This document shows, in pieces, positions 26,224 through 34,496 of a stretch of DNA of 64,000 nucleotides. A program made the position numbers and the translations under genes. Below the pieces are notes generated by a model. The model had not been told where the DNA came from, made no database searches, and saw only the letters and a list, made by a program, of their open reading frames with translations. This DNA is from DASXTW01 sp046726275 (GTDB lineage: Bacteria > Actinomycetota > UBA4738), in assembly GCA_046726275.1 (NCBI GenBank), contig JBKPAF010000011.1:1-64000 (forward strand), given 5' to 3'. Numbering within the stretch: the first letter of the stretch is position 1; every line of letters begins with the position of its first letter.

Positions 26224-27684
26224 ATGAGAAGGGTTCTGGCTCTGGTCACCATTTCCACCGTCTTGGTACTGATCGGCGGGATCGCGGTCGCCGCGCCGGC
26301 GCCGGCCGCGCCGATTCAGATCAGCGAGGACCCGTACACCGACGCGGGGGCCCAGCACAAGACCCAGGTCGAGCCGGACAGCTTCGCGTTCGGCAGCACC
26401 ATCGTGGCGGTGTTTCAGACGGGGCGCACCTTCGGGGGAGGAGCCTCCAACATCGGCTGGGCCACCTCCACCAACGGCGGGGCAAACTGGGTCCACGGGT
26501 TCATGCCAGGAACTACCCCGGTCTCCACGCCGCCAGGGATCTACTCTCGCGTTAGCGACCCCGCCGTGGCCTACGACCCCAAGCGCGGGGTGTGGATGGC
26601 CTCCATCCTGGGCCTCCGACCAAACGGCATCAACGACATCGTCACCAGCCGCTCCACCGACGGCGGCCTGACCTGGGGCAACCCGGTCATGACGGCTGCT
26701 GGCCCCCCCGGGAGCTTCTACGACAAGAACTGGATCACCTGCGACACCAGCGCGACAAGCCCGTTCCGCGGCAACTGCTACACCCAATGGGATGACGCCG
26801 GCGACGGCAACCTCATGTTGATGAGCACGTCGACCGACGGGGGTCTCACCTGGGGGCCGCCAAAGCCGACCGCTAACAATGAGCGAAGCACCATCGCGGG
26901 ACAGCCGGTCGTTCTCGCCAACGGAACGGTGGTCGTGCCCTTCCGGTCGCTGAGCTCCGGCCAGAAGGCGTTCAGGTCGACCGACGGTGGGAACACTTGG
27001 AGCGCTCCCGTCCTGATCTCGAACGTCCAGTACCACACGCCGGCCGGCGGGATCAGGGCTCCGTTCGCCATCCCATCGGCAGAGGTCAGGCATCCCGGGC
27101 CGATCGTGCTGGTGTGGGGCGATTGCCGGTTCGAGCCCGGGTGCTCGGCGAACGACATCGTCATGAGCACTTCGACCGACGGCATCAACTGGTCGCCGGT
27201 GAGACGGATCCCGCTCGATCCCATCGGAAGTGGCGTGGATCACTTCCTCCCTGGGGTCGCGATTCAGGGGCAGACGCTCTTCGCGAGCCTCGCTCCGCAC
27301 ATCGCGCTGGGTTACTACTACTATCCCGTCGCGGCCTGTAGCCAGGCCACGTGCCAGCTCCACGTGGGTTTCTCCTTCTCGGCGAACGGCGGGGGCAGCT
27401 GGAGCCCGCCCCAGACCCTGGCCGGGCCGATGATGCTGTCCTGGCTCGCCCAAACGAGCCAGGGTCCGATGGTCGGAGACTACATATCGACGTCGTACGT
27501 CGGCCAGAACGCCTTCCCGATCTACGCCTCTGCTACGGCGCCGATCGGAGGCGTGTTCCAGGAGCACATGTTCACGTCGCAGCAGGCGGCCACGTCGTTC
27601 GTCGGGCCCACGCTGCGCGCCTCCTCGGCGGGCGGGATCTACGGGCGTCCAACGATCGTGAAAGCGGGCGCGACCGCGAACTAG
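26224..27684 (+). CDS. Secreted sialidase-fold (BNR repeat) protein, copy 2
   Basis: 486 residues, a tandem duplicate of the preceding gene with about three quarters or more of residues identical over the full length. Signal peptide MRRVLALV...APAPAA. Same BNR motifs and cysteines. Differences cluster in loops, such as TAAGPPGSFYDK and VVVPFRSLSSG. The 172-base spacer has a long imperfect hairpin (GGTGCT...AGCACC) and a CCCCC/GGGGG stem-loop, then AGGGAGGGGG before the ATG. A 73-base stretch near the 3' end is identical in both copies. Terminates at the hairpin at 27706. Confidence 0.85.
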   Translation: MRRVLALVTISTVLVLIGGIAVAAPAPAAPIQISEDPYTDAGAQHKTQVEPDSFAFGSTIVAVFQTGRTFGGGASNIGWATSTNGGANWVHGFMPGTTPVSTPPGIYSRVSDPAVAYDPKRGVWMASILGLRPNGINDIVTSRSTDGGLTWGNPVMTAAGPPGSFYDKNWITCDTSATSPFRGNCYTQWDDAGDGNLMLMSTSTDGGLTWGPPKPTANNERSTIAGQPVVLANGTVVVPFRSLSSGQKAFRSTDGGNTWSAPVLISNVQYHTPAGGIRAPFAIPSAEVRHPGPIVLVWGDCRFEPGCSANDIVMSTSTDGINWSPVRRIPLDPIGSGVDHFLPGVAIQGQTLFASLAPHIALGYYYYPVAACSQATCQLHVGFSFSANGGGSWSPPQTLAGPMMLSWLAQTSQGPMVGDYISTSYVGQNAFPIYASATAPIGGVFQEHMFTSQQAATSFVGPTLRASSAGGIYGRPTIVKAGATAN

Positions 27685-27705
27685 AGCGTTCACGCGCGGG
27701 AAGGT

Positions 27706-27727
27706 GCCCGGCCCGAAAGGGCCGGGC
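27706..27727 (+). terminator. Strong hairpin between convergent genes
   Basis: GCCCGGCCC, loop GAAA, GGGCCGGGC: nine perfect G-C pairs with a GNRA tetraloop, without a T-run on either side. It lies 21 bases after the BNR gene and 9 before the end of the convergent membrane-protein gene, so it probably stops both transcripts. Confidence 0.75.
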
Positions 27728-27735
27728 CCTCCACG

Positions 27736-28416
27736 TCACAGCGGAGCCACCGGCTCGCGATCGATGATCGCCGAGGCCACCCTTCCCGCGTTGTCGCTCG
27801 TGAGCGCACCGATGACGATCACCAGGTTCGTACCGGGTGATTGCCACGCCACCCACTGCCATCCCGCGACCTCACCCCTGGTGGACTCGAACTGGAGCGT
27901 CTCCCGAGGGCCGATCCGGCGCCGGTGCACTTCGCCTCCGGCCTCGTCGGCCGCTCCTCGTGCGAAGCCTTCCAGGAAGTTCTCGTCGTCCACAGCCTCG
28001 GGGTCCATGGCGAAGACCTCGACCACAGCCACCGCAGACCCGTCCGCCCCCAGCACGTCACGAACGACGAGGTCCTCGATGTATTTCCGAGCGGGATGGG
28101 TCTGGAGGGCTCGCTCGACGACTGCCTGACTCTCCGGGGCGATCGGCTCGAACCTGTACGTGCCCGAGGTCGGAAAGATCCTGTCGGGATCCACTCGGGC
28201 CGGGTTGGCTCTCCCATCACCGAGGTCACCCGCCCGGATGACGGGGCCGAGGAGGCCGCTCAAGCTGACGAGGATCGCCACCGTCAGGGGGATCCACCAG
28301 TAATCACTCGATCGCTGGTGGAGACGGACCGCCCACCACGTGAGGATGGCCGGGACGACCAGCACCACGAGGATCGTGCCGAGGAACCGTCCGATTTCGT
28401 ACGCGGTTGCGAGCAT
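27736..28416 (-). CDS. Membrane protein of unknown function
   Basis: 226 residues from ATG 28416, which starts a clear membrane protein: MLATAYEIGRFLGTILVVLV, a second segment WWIPLTVAILVSLSGLLGP, then a soluble outer domain of about 150 residues (VERALQTHPARKYIEDLVV, SPGTNLVIVIGALT). Reading further upstream to 28578 adds an unlikely hydrophilic leader with several Met codons. I do not recognise the soluble domain. It converges with the BNR genes. Confidence 0.65.
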   Translation of the reverse strand: MLATAYEIGRFLGTILVVLVVPAILTWWAVRLHQRSSDYWWIPLTVAILVSLSGLLGPVIRAGDLGDGRANPARVDPDRIFPTSGTYRFEPIAPESQAVVERALQTHPARKYIEDLVVRDVLGADGSAVAVVEVFAMDPEAVDDENFLEGFARGAADEAGGEVHRRRIGPRETLQFESTRGEVAGWQWVAWQSPGTNLVIVIGALTSDNAGRVASAIIDREPVAPL

Positions 28417-28561
28417 GGCTGACTCGAAGTATCCGACGGTCGGGCAAGAGATCAAGTCAGCGGGCCCTACGGGCGGTTCGCGGAACCACGACTCGGGGGC
28501 TACGCGGGCGGCCTGGAGCATTCTCTGAAAGAATCCGCCGAGAACCGGAGGTCGAAGGCGA

Positions 28562-29077
28562 GTGCATGGCATGGGCAACCTGACGATCCGATCCGCCTAC
28601 GGGATGTGGCCTCAGTACAACCGGCGCTTCCGCGACGTCGTTGCGCAGATGACCGATGAGCAGCTCGGGATCCGCCCCTCGGCCGATCGATGGCCGATCT
28701 GGGCGACGGTAGGCCACACCGCCTGCCAGCGGGTGTTCTGGCTCTGCGACTTCGCCGGCGAGCCTGGCGCGGAGACCACCCCGTTCACCAACGCGGCGTA
28801 CAACTGCCCGGGAGACGACGACCTCGAGCATGTGCTCAGCCCGGATCAGCTCGCTCAGGCTCTCGACTCCTCCTTCCGGATCATCGAGAACTGCCTGGAC
28901 CGATGGACCGTGGACATGCTCGGTGAAGAACTGCGGCGCCCCGAGTGGGACCAGACGTGGGTCCACACCCGCGGTACGGTCCTTCAGCGCCTCTACAGCC
29001 ACGACACGTACCACTGCGGCGAGCTGTCGCAGACCCTGGGGATCGCTGGGCTACCGCAGATCGACCTCTGGGACTGA
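28562..29077 (+). CDS. DinB-like (DUF664-type) four-helix protein
   Basis: 171 residues. The three metal-ligand His positions of the DinB/YfiT fold are visible as VGHTACQ and LYSHDTYHCGEL. Members include thiol transferases for mycothiol and bacillithiol as well as proteins of unknown role. Start GTG 28562 has AAGG close upstream; Met at 28571 (MGNLTIRSAYGMW) is equally possible. It stands alone between a divergent membrane gene and tmRNA. Confidence 0.8.
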   Translation: MHGMGNLTIRSAYGMWPQYNRRFRDVVAQMTDEQLGIRPSADRWPIWATVGHTACQRVFWLCDFAGEPGAETTPFTNAAYNCPGDDDLEHVLSPDQLAQALDSSFRIIENCLDRWTVDMLGEELRRPEWDQTWVHTRGTVLQRLYSHDTYHCGELSQTLGIAGLPQIDLWD

Positions 29078-29149
29078 GGCAACGGACGGCGCTTCAGCAG
29101 ATAGAGGGCCCCGTCGCGCAGCAAGACTGCTTCGTATGGCAAGCGTGAG

Positions 29150-29502
29150 TGGAGGTGGCGGGAATCGAACCCGCGTTCCCGGGCGACCGGCTGGGGCTTC
29201 TACGGGCGTAGCCGCCGGTCAGGTCTCACCTCGAGGCTCCCAGCGGCGGAGGACCTCTCGGCCAGCCCGGGTGCGATGTCCGGCGTCGGCCCCCAGGCAG
29301 GACCGTCACCGTGAGCCTGCTCGCGACGCCCGACCCACGGGCGCAGGCGACCCGCGGCGGACGGCTACCTAAGGTTAGTTAGGCAGCGAGCGCCATCTGT
29401 GGCTTGGCACTTGTTTGTTTCCCGGCTTTTAACGAGGCATCCGGGGACCTCGGCCCGCTTCCCCCAGGCGATAACCACCCGGGTCGAAGCCTGTTCACCC
29501 CC
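29150..29502 (-). ncRNA. ssrA: Transfer-messenger RNA
   Basis: 353 nt. The tRNA-like ends pair: 5' GGGGGUG with 3' CACCUCC, including a G-U at the third pair, the alanine identity element, followed by discriminator A; CCA is not encoded. The T-arm reads GCGGGTTCGATTCCCGC. The tag frame ends ATG GCG CTC GCT GCC TAA (29379-29393), coding MALAA, after an upstream reading of GCC GGG AAA CAA ACA. The likely tag is AGKQTSAKPQMALAA. SmpB lies upstream on the same strand, as in mycobacteria. Confidence 0.95.
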
Positions 29503-29524
29503 GTATTGAGTTCTCAGCCGTTCA

Positions 29525-29530
29525 AGTATA
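29525..29530 (-). promoter_or_regulatory. Likely -10 element for ssrA
   Basis: TATACT on the minus strand, about 23 bases before the mature tmRNA 5' end, so transcription would start some 15 bases upstream and be trimmed. It is one of the few AT-rich hexamers here. I see no convincing -35. Confidence 0.45.
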
Positions 29531-29566
29531 CGAGGGGATGACGGGAGGAACCCTGGAGACAGAGAC

Positions 29567-29707
29567 TCAGAGCCGCTTGTCGCGGAGACTTCCGGAGGGG
29601 GTGCGTTTGGCCCGGACGATCTCGGGGTCCCGGGGGTCGACCGGAAGGACAGGGGTTCGGTCTTCCTTCTCCCTGCGCGCCTTCTGCTCGATCCTGATCC
29701 GTCGCAC
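29567..29707 (-). CDS. Small basic protein between smpB and ssrA (46 residues)
   Basis: A GTG-started ORF too short for ordinary gene finding. AAAGAGGAGG lies eight bases before GTG 29707, the best ribosome site in this stretch. The product begins VRRIRIEQKARREKEDR and ends PSGSLRDKRL; it is about one third Lys/Arg with a central Pro-rich part (TPVLPVDPRDPE). No signal peptide or membrane segment. It sits upstream of the tmRNA promoter on the same strand, 116 bases downstream of smpB. Coding status is inferred from the ribosome site and composition only. Confidence 0.5.
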   Translation of the reverse strand: MRRIRIEQKARREKEDRTPVLPVDPRDPEIVRAKRTPSGSLRDKRL

Positions 29708-29823
29708 CTGAAACGCCTCCTCTTTGCGTTATCGGTGGGACCTGCCTCCACCTGAGACTTTTCCCGCCTGTCTTGTGTTCTAGGACTTTCGGAGGGGTGA
29801 AAAGGTTGCGGCCAGGTGACCCC

Positions 29824-30297
29824 CTATCGGGGAGTCTGCCGCCTCCGCGCGGCGAAGGCGCGCTCCATCTCGCGGCGATGCTCCCGCTCCGCGATGGCGT
29901 CTCGCTTCTCGAACCTGCGCTTTCCCCGTCCCAGCCCGAGCTCCATCTTGGCCAGGCCCCGAGTGAAATAGATCTTCAGGGGGATGAGGGTGAGCCCGCG
30001 CTCGGCGGTTTTCCCCACCAGGCGCCTGATCTCCTCCCGGTGCAACAGGAGCTTCCGGGGGCGCTTGGGATCGTACCGGCGGGTGTCCGCCATCTCGTAC
30101 GGGGGGATGTGCAGGTTTTCCACCCACACCTCCTCGCCTTCCACCCGCGCGAAGGCGTCGGACAGGCTGGCCCTGCCGGCACGCAGGGACTTGACCTCCT
30201 GTCCGGTCAGCACCATGCCCGCTTCGAACGATTCCTCAATGGCGTAGTCGTGGCGGGCTCGTCGGTTCGTCGCGACGGTCCGGTCACCCTCGGGCAC
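29824..30297 (-). CDS. smpB: SsrA-binding protein
   Basis: 157 residues from GTG 30297, which shares a base with the ftsX stop (TAGTG). Core motifs are ATNRRARHDYAIEESFEAG, GQEVKSLRAGRASLSDAFA and GKRRFEKRDAIAERE. It delivers tmRNA to stalled ribosomes. A second GTG at 30276 (VATNRRARHDY) may be the true start, giving 150 residues. Gene order ftsE-ftsX-smpB-ssrA is conserved in actinobacteria. Confidence 0.95.
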   Translation of the reverse strand: MPEGDRTVATNRRARHDYAIEESFEAGMVLTGQEVKSLRAGRASLSDAFARVEGEEVWVENLHIPPYEMADTRRYDPKRPRKLLLHREEIRRLVGKTAERGLTLIPLKIYFTRGLAKMELGLGRGKRRFEKRDAIAEREHRREMERAFAARRRQTPR

Positions 30298-31175
30298 TAG
30301 ACGTCGAGGAACTGCCGCATCGCGAACAGGCTGGCGATGGCGGCCACCAGCACCCCCAGGCCGATCAGCCACGGCACCGTGTAGATCACATCCGGGGTCC
30401 CGACCAGCGGAAGGAACCCGACCTTTCCTCGCAGCGGGTCGATGAAGGCGACCTTCATGATGAACAGCCCCAGGATGGCCGCCCCAGCTCCCAGGAGTCC
30501 TTCGATGATCCCTTCGATCAGGAACGGGAGCCGGATGTGCCAGTTGGTGGCTCCGACCAACCGCATGATGCCGATCTCCTTCCGCCGGTTGAACACGGCG
30601 AGTCGAACGGTGTTGCCGATGAGCGCGGCCGAGGCGATCAGCATCACGATGGCAACGGCCAGGACTCCCACACGGAACACCCGGGTGACCGCGAACAGCC
30701 GCTTCAGGATGTTCCGCTGATCCACCACCTTGTCGATCCCCGACTGGCCGGCGATCCGGGCCGACACGAGGTCGAACTTCTGGGGATCCTTGAGCTTCAC
30801 CCGGAAGGACGCGGGGAGCGAGTCCGGTGAGACGTTCTCCACCAGCGCCTTCTGGTTCTTGAAGATCTCCTGGAACCGCCGCCAGGCCTCGTCCTTGGAT
30901 TCGAAGTGGACGCTGGCCACCTCCGGCATCTGGTTAAGCATGTTCCCCAAGTTCTGCGACTGGGACGGGCTGATGTCGTCGCGAAGGAACACCGAGACCT
31001 CGACGTTGGCTTCAGTTCGGGCGATGAGGAGACCCACCTCGCGCTGGACCAGCAGGGCGCCGCCTACCAGGAACAGCGCGATGAAGGCGGTGGAAACTGC
31101 GGCGAAGGCCACCAGGCCATTGCGCTTCAGCCCCTGCAAGGTCTCCTTGAAGTAGTAGTCGATCCTAAGCGCCAT
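30297..31175 (-). CDS. ftsX: Cell division permease-like protein FtsX
   Basis: 292 residues. One N-terminal membrane helix ([21 protein letters not shown]), an extracellular domain with [13 protein letters not shown], and three C-terminal helices. [22 protein letters not shown] is the signature of the family. With FtsE it regulates peptidoglycan hydrolases at the septum. Its start lies 11 bases inside the end of ftsE. Confidence 0.95.
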   Translation of the reverse strand: MALRIDYYFKETLQGLKRNGLVAFAAVSTAFIALFLVGGALLVQREVGLLIARTEANVEVSVFLRDDISPSQSQNLGNMLNQMPEVASVHFESKDEAWRRFQEIFKNQKALVENVSPDSLPASFRVKLKDPQKFDLVSARIAGQSGIDKVVDQRNILKRLFAVTRVFRVGVLAVAIVMLIASAALIGNTVRLAVFNRRKEIGIMRLVGATNWHIRLPFLIEGIIEGLLGAGAAILGLFIMKVAFIDPLRGKVGFLPLVGTPDVIYTVPWLIGLGVLVAAIASLFAMRQFLDV

Positions 31176-31851
31176 AGCCGTACACCCCTCGGGCCTGATC
31201 CCGGACCACGCGTCCCCCGTCGAGCTCGATCACCCGCCGGCGCATCGCGTCGACGATCGCGTTGTCGTGCGTGGCCATGATGACCGTGGTCCCCGTGCGA
31301 TTGATCCGGTCGAGCAGCTTCATGATGTCCACCGAAGTCGCCGGGTCGAGGTTTCCGGTGGGCTCGTCGGCGAGCAGGATCAACGGCCGATTGATGAACG
31401 AGCGCGCGATCGACACGCGCTGCTGCTCGCCGCCGGAGAGCTCGTCGGGATAGTGGCTCGCCTTGTTCCCCAACCCCACCAGGTTGAGGATCTCCGGGAC
31501 CCGCTGGTCGATGACGTGGCGCGGCTTCCCGATCACGTCGAGGGCGAAGGCCACGTTGTCGAACACGGTCTTGTCCGGCAGGAGCTTGAAGTCCTGGAAG
31601 ACGGTCCCGAGATTCCGGCGGAGATAGGGGATCTTCCAGGGGGTGAGCTTGCCGATGTGTTTCCCGGCCACGTAGATCTCACCCCTGGTGGGCTCCTCCT
31701 CCTTCAGGAGCAGCCGGATGAGCGTGGACTTCCCGGAGCCGGACGGTCCGACCACGAACACGAACTCGCCCTTCCCGACGTCGACCGAGACGTCCGCCAG
31801 GGCGACCACCGTGTCCTTGTAGGTCTTCGTGACGTTGACGAGTTTGATCAT
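31165..31851 (-). CDS. ftsE: Cell division ATP-binding protein FtsE
   Basis: 228 residues, standard length. Walker [19 protein letters not shown], signature [14 protein letters not shown], Walker [18 protein letters not shown], switch His [10 protein letters not shown]. Binds FtsX at the membrane. The divergent glycosyltransferase gene begins 173 bases away; TAACAT at 31903-31908 is a possible -10 for ftsE. Confidence 0.95.
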   Translation of the reverse strand: MIKLVNVTKTYKDTVVALADVSVDVGKGEFVFVVGPSGSGKSTLIRLLLKEEEPTRGEIYVAGKHIGKLTPWKIPYLRRNLGTVFQDFKLLPDKTVFDNVAFALDVIGKPRHVIDQRVPEILNLVGLGNKASHYPDELSGGEQQRVSIARSFINRPLILLADEPTGNLDPATSVDIMKLLDRINRTGTTVIMATHDNAIVDAMRRRVIELDGGRVVRDQARGVYGYGA

Positions 31852-32008
31852 GAACGGGATCTCCGCAGGTAGAAGGAGACGAGCGCCCCTTTCGGTCTCG
31901 GCATGTTAGCAAAGCCCTTTGAGCAAAGAAACGAACCCTGTGGGATGACCGGGGCGCTCGAGGCGACTCTCTCGCCTCCAACCGGGATGGGAGCACCGTT
32001 GAGTTGGG

Positions 32009-32014
32009 TAAAAT
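32009..32014 (+). promoter_or_regulatory. Likely -10 for a leaderless transcript
   Basis: TAAAAT ends nine bases before ATG 32024 with no ribosome site between, the layout of actinobacterial leaderless messages. No good -35 is visible. Confidence 0.4.
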
Positions 32015-32023
32015 CCGCAATCC

Positions 32024-33340
32024 ATGGTCAACCCTCCCGCGCTCTCCGTCGTGGTCCCCGTGTGGAACGGCGAGCACAGCCTGGGGAAGCTCCTGCCCCG
32101 GCTGTCGGCGGTGCTCGACTCGGTCGTGCCGGGCCGGGGCGAGGTCATCGTGGTGCTTGCCCCCGAGGACCCCGTAGTCCCCCTGGTGGAGCGGCATGGG
32201 GCACAGGTCGTGGAGTTCGACCACCCCGGGTATGGGAACGCCCTCAACGCGGGCCTGGCCGCGGCGAAAGGCCGGTGGGTGATCACGATGGATGCGGACT
32301 TCTCTCATCACCCTGAGTTCATCAGGACCCTCTGGTTGCGCCGGAGGGAAGCCGACGTCCTCATCGCCTCGCGCTATGTGCCGGGAGCGTACGCGGCGAT
32401 GCCCCTTTCCCGCCGGATCCTCTCCCGCGCGCTCAACCGGCTGTATCGGACAACACTGGCGCTCCCCCACAGCGACCTCTCCAGCGGCTTTCGCATGTAC
32501 AGCCGTCCCGTCCTGGATGACGTCGGACCGGTCGGTGCCGCCGGGCTGGACTCCCTGCAGGAGATCCTCGTGAAGGCGTACAGCCAAGGATGGAAGATCC
32601 GCGAGGCTCCCCTGTTCTACCGGCAGTCGAGGACCTGGACGAGCGGGCGACTGGCCGAGCTCGGGGCCGGCTACCTGAAGACCCTGGGGCGCCTCATCGC
32701 TCTGCGCAACTCGGTGAAGTCGGCCGACTACGATCACCGGGCCTTCGACTCGTGGATCCCCCTGCAGCGCTACTGGCAGCGCGCCAGGTTCCGGGTGATC
32801 CGGGGCATGGTCGACGGCCGCACTCGCATCCTGGACATCGGATGCGGCTCGAGCCGGATCGTCCAGAGCCTCCCTCAGTCGGTCGGCATCGACATGCAGA
32901 TCCGCAAGCTAAGGTGGCTTCGGGCCCCGGGCAGGCAGCTGGTCCAGGCCTCCCTCATGCAGCTTCCCTTCGAGGACGGCGCCTTCGACGCGGTGATCTG
33001 CTCCGAGGTCATCGAGCACATTCCCCGAGACGAGATCGACCTCGGCGACATGGTCCGGGTCCTGGCCCCCGGGGGCACACTCGTTCTGGGCACCCCTGAC
33101 TACGGACGCTGGATCTGGAGAGCCCTGGAAGGCCTGTACAAGAAGATCTTCCCCCAGGGATACGCCACGGAGCACATCAATCGCTATACGCGACAGGGGC
33201 TGCGCCGGGAGATCGAGCGCCTCGGGCTCACGGTCCTCGACGTTCAGTACGTGGCTGGCTCGGAGATGATCTTCCAGGCAGAGAGGCCGGCCGACACGTC
33301 GCCAAAGGTTCGCCCGGCTCTCCGCGTAGCTCGCGGCTAG
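32024..33340 (+). CDS. Fusion of family 2 glycosyltransferase and SAM methyltransferase
   Basis: 438 residues. Residues 1-235: GT2, DPM1-like, with LSVVVPVWNGEHSLGKLL, VITMDADFSHHPE (DxD) and SSGFRMYSRPVLDD. Residues about 245-425: class I methyltransferase with ILDIGCGSSRIVQSLP, VGIDMQIRKLRWL, CSEVIEHIPRDEIDLGDM and VLGTPDYGRW. The combination suggests transfer of a sugar to a lipid or polymer followed by O-methylation, or processing of the same glycolipid. No transmembrane helix is obvious. It converges with prfB (30-base gap). Confidence 0.88.
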   Translation: MVNPPALSVVVPVWNGEHSLGKLLPRLSAVLDSVVPGRGEVIVVLAPEDPVVPLVERHGAQVVEFDHPGYGNALNAGLAAAKGRWVITMDADFSHHPEFIRTLWLRRREADVLIASRYVPGAYAAMPLSRRILSRALNRLYRTTLALPHSDLSSGFRMYSRPVLDDVGPVGAAGLDSLQEILVKAYSQGWKIREAPLFYRQSRTWTSGRLAELGAGYLKTLGRLIALRNSVKSADYDHRAFDSWIPLQRYWQRARFRVIRGMVDGRTRILDIGCGSSRIVQSLPQSVGIDMQIRKLRWLRAPGRQLVQASLMQLPFEDGAFDAVICSEVIEHIPRDEIDLGDMVRVLAPGGTLVLGTPDYGRWIWRALEGLYKKIFPQGYATEHINRYTRQGLRREIERLGLTVLDVQYVAGSEMIFQAERPADTSPKVRPALRVARG

Positions 33341-33370
33341 CCTTTTGGTAGACCGGGGGATGCAGGTCCG

Positions 33371-34490
33371 CTAGGTTTTCCCGCCGTCCTGGGTTGCCCT
33401 GCGGTGAAGCTCGGCCTCGATGAGCCGTTCGACGTCGCCGTCGAGCACGGCGTCGACGTTTCCCACCTCCACGCCGGTTCGATGGTCCTTCACCAGCCGA
33501 TAGGGATGCAGGACGTAGGAGCGGATCTGCGAGCCGAACTCGATGTCCATCCGCTGCCCGCGGAGCTTCTCGATCTCCTCCTGCCGCTCCCTGCGCATCC
33601 GGTCGGCCAGGCGAGCTTTCAGGATCCGCATGGCCACGGCCCGGTTCTGGATCTGTGAGCGCTCGTTCTGGCACGCCGCCTGGATGCCCGTGGGCAGGTG
33701 GGTGATCCGCACGGCCGAATCGGTCACGTTGACGTGTTGCCCGCCGGCGCTGGACGAACGGAACGTTTCGATCCGCAGGTCCTTCGGATCGATCTCCACG
33801 TCTTCCTCATCGTCTTCCGGGAGGAGGGGGATCACATCCAGCGAGGCGAATGAGGTATGCCTCCGGTGGGCCTGGTCGTAGGGGGAAAGCCTGACCAGGC
33901 GGTGCACGCCTCTCTCGGCGGATAGAAGGCCGTAGGCGTTCCGCCCCTTCAGAGTGAACGTCGCGCTCTTGATTCCGGCTTCCTCACCCGGGAGGACTTC
34001 ATCGAGCTCGGCCTGGAAGCCCTCGCGCTCGGCCCACCGCAGGTACATGCGGAGCAGCATCTCGGCCCAGTCCTGGGAGTCGATGCCACCGGCGCCAGCA
34101 TGAAGGCTTGCCACGGCGTCATTGGCGTCGTAAGGACCAGACAGGAGGTTAGCCAGCTCGACCCTGTCGAGGTTGGCCTCCATTGCCTCGACCCTCGATC
34201 GGAGCTCCCGGGCCATCTCGGCATCCTCTTCGGAGGAAAGCAGCTCGTCCATGGCCCGGACGTCGTCGAGCTCCTTGACGAGCCTGTCGTAGCGTTCGAG
34301 GTCGTCGTTCAGCCGGGACAGCTCGGTGGTCAGGCGCTGGCCCTTGCCGGGGTCATCCCATACCCCCTGCTCGAGGAGGCGCTGCTGCAGCTCGCCGGCG
34401 CGGGCACGCTTGCGCTCGACGTCAAAGGTACTCCTTTGCGTTCGCCACCCTGCGGGAAAGGTCCTCGATCCTGTCGCCGTACTCGCTCAT
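33371..34490 (-). CDS. prfB: Peptide chain release factor 2 with programmed +1 frameshift
   Basis: Releases peptides at UGA and UAA. ATG 34490 opens a 22-codon frame ending ...NAKEYL-TGA; skipping one base at CTT-T-GAC continues as LDVERKRARAGELQQ and on to TAG 33371, giving 372 residues. The site is the classical RF2 autoregulatory frameshift: AAAGGAG, three bases, CTTTGAC. GGQ is in SSSAGGQHVNVTDSAV. The stop-reading tripeptide is SPY (LVRLSPYDQAHRRHTSF) where most RF2 have SPF. The gene follows secA by six bases. Confidence 0.95.
34422..34437 (-). promoter_or_regulatory. prfB +1 frameshift signal
   Basis: Minus strand reads AAAGGAG TAC CTT TGA C. The Shine-Dalgarno-like AAAGGAG sits three bases before the CTT slippery codon and the in-frame UGA, as in E. 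coli prfB. Confidence 0.93.
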
Positions 34491-34496
34491 GCGGGG

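Noticed and set aside
33371..34252. prfB as a broken gene with an internal stop
   Set aside because: The stop is the known programmed frameshift; the signal sequence is complete.
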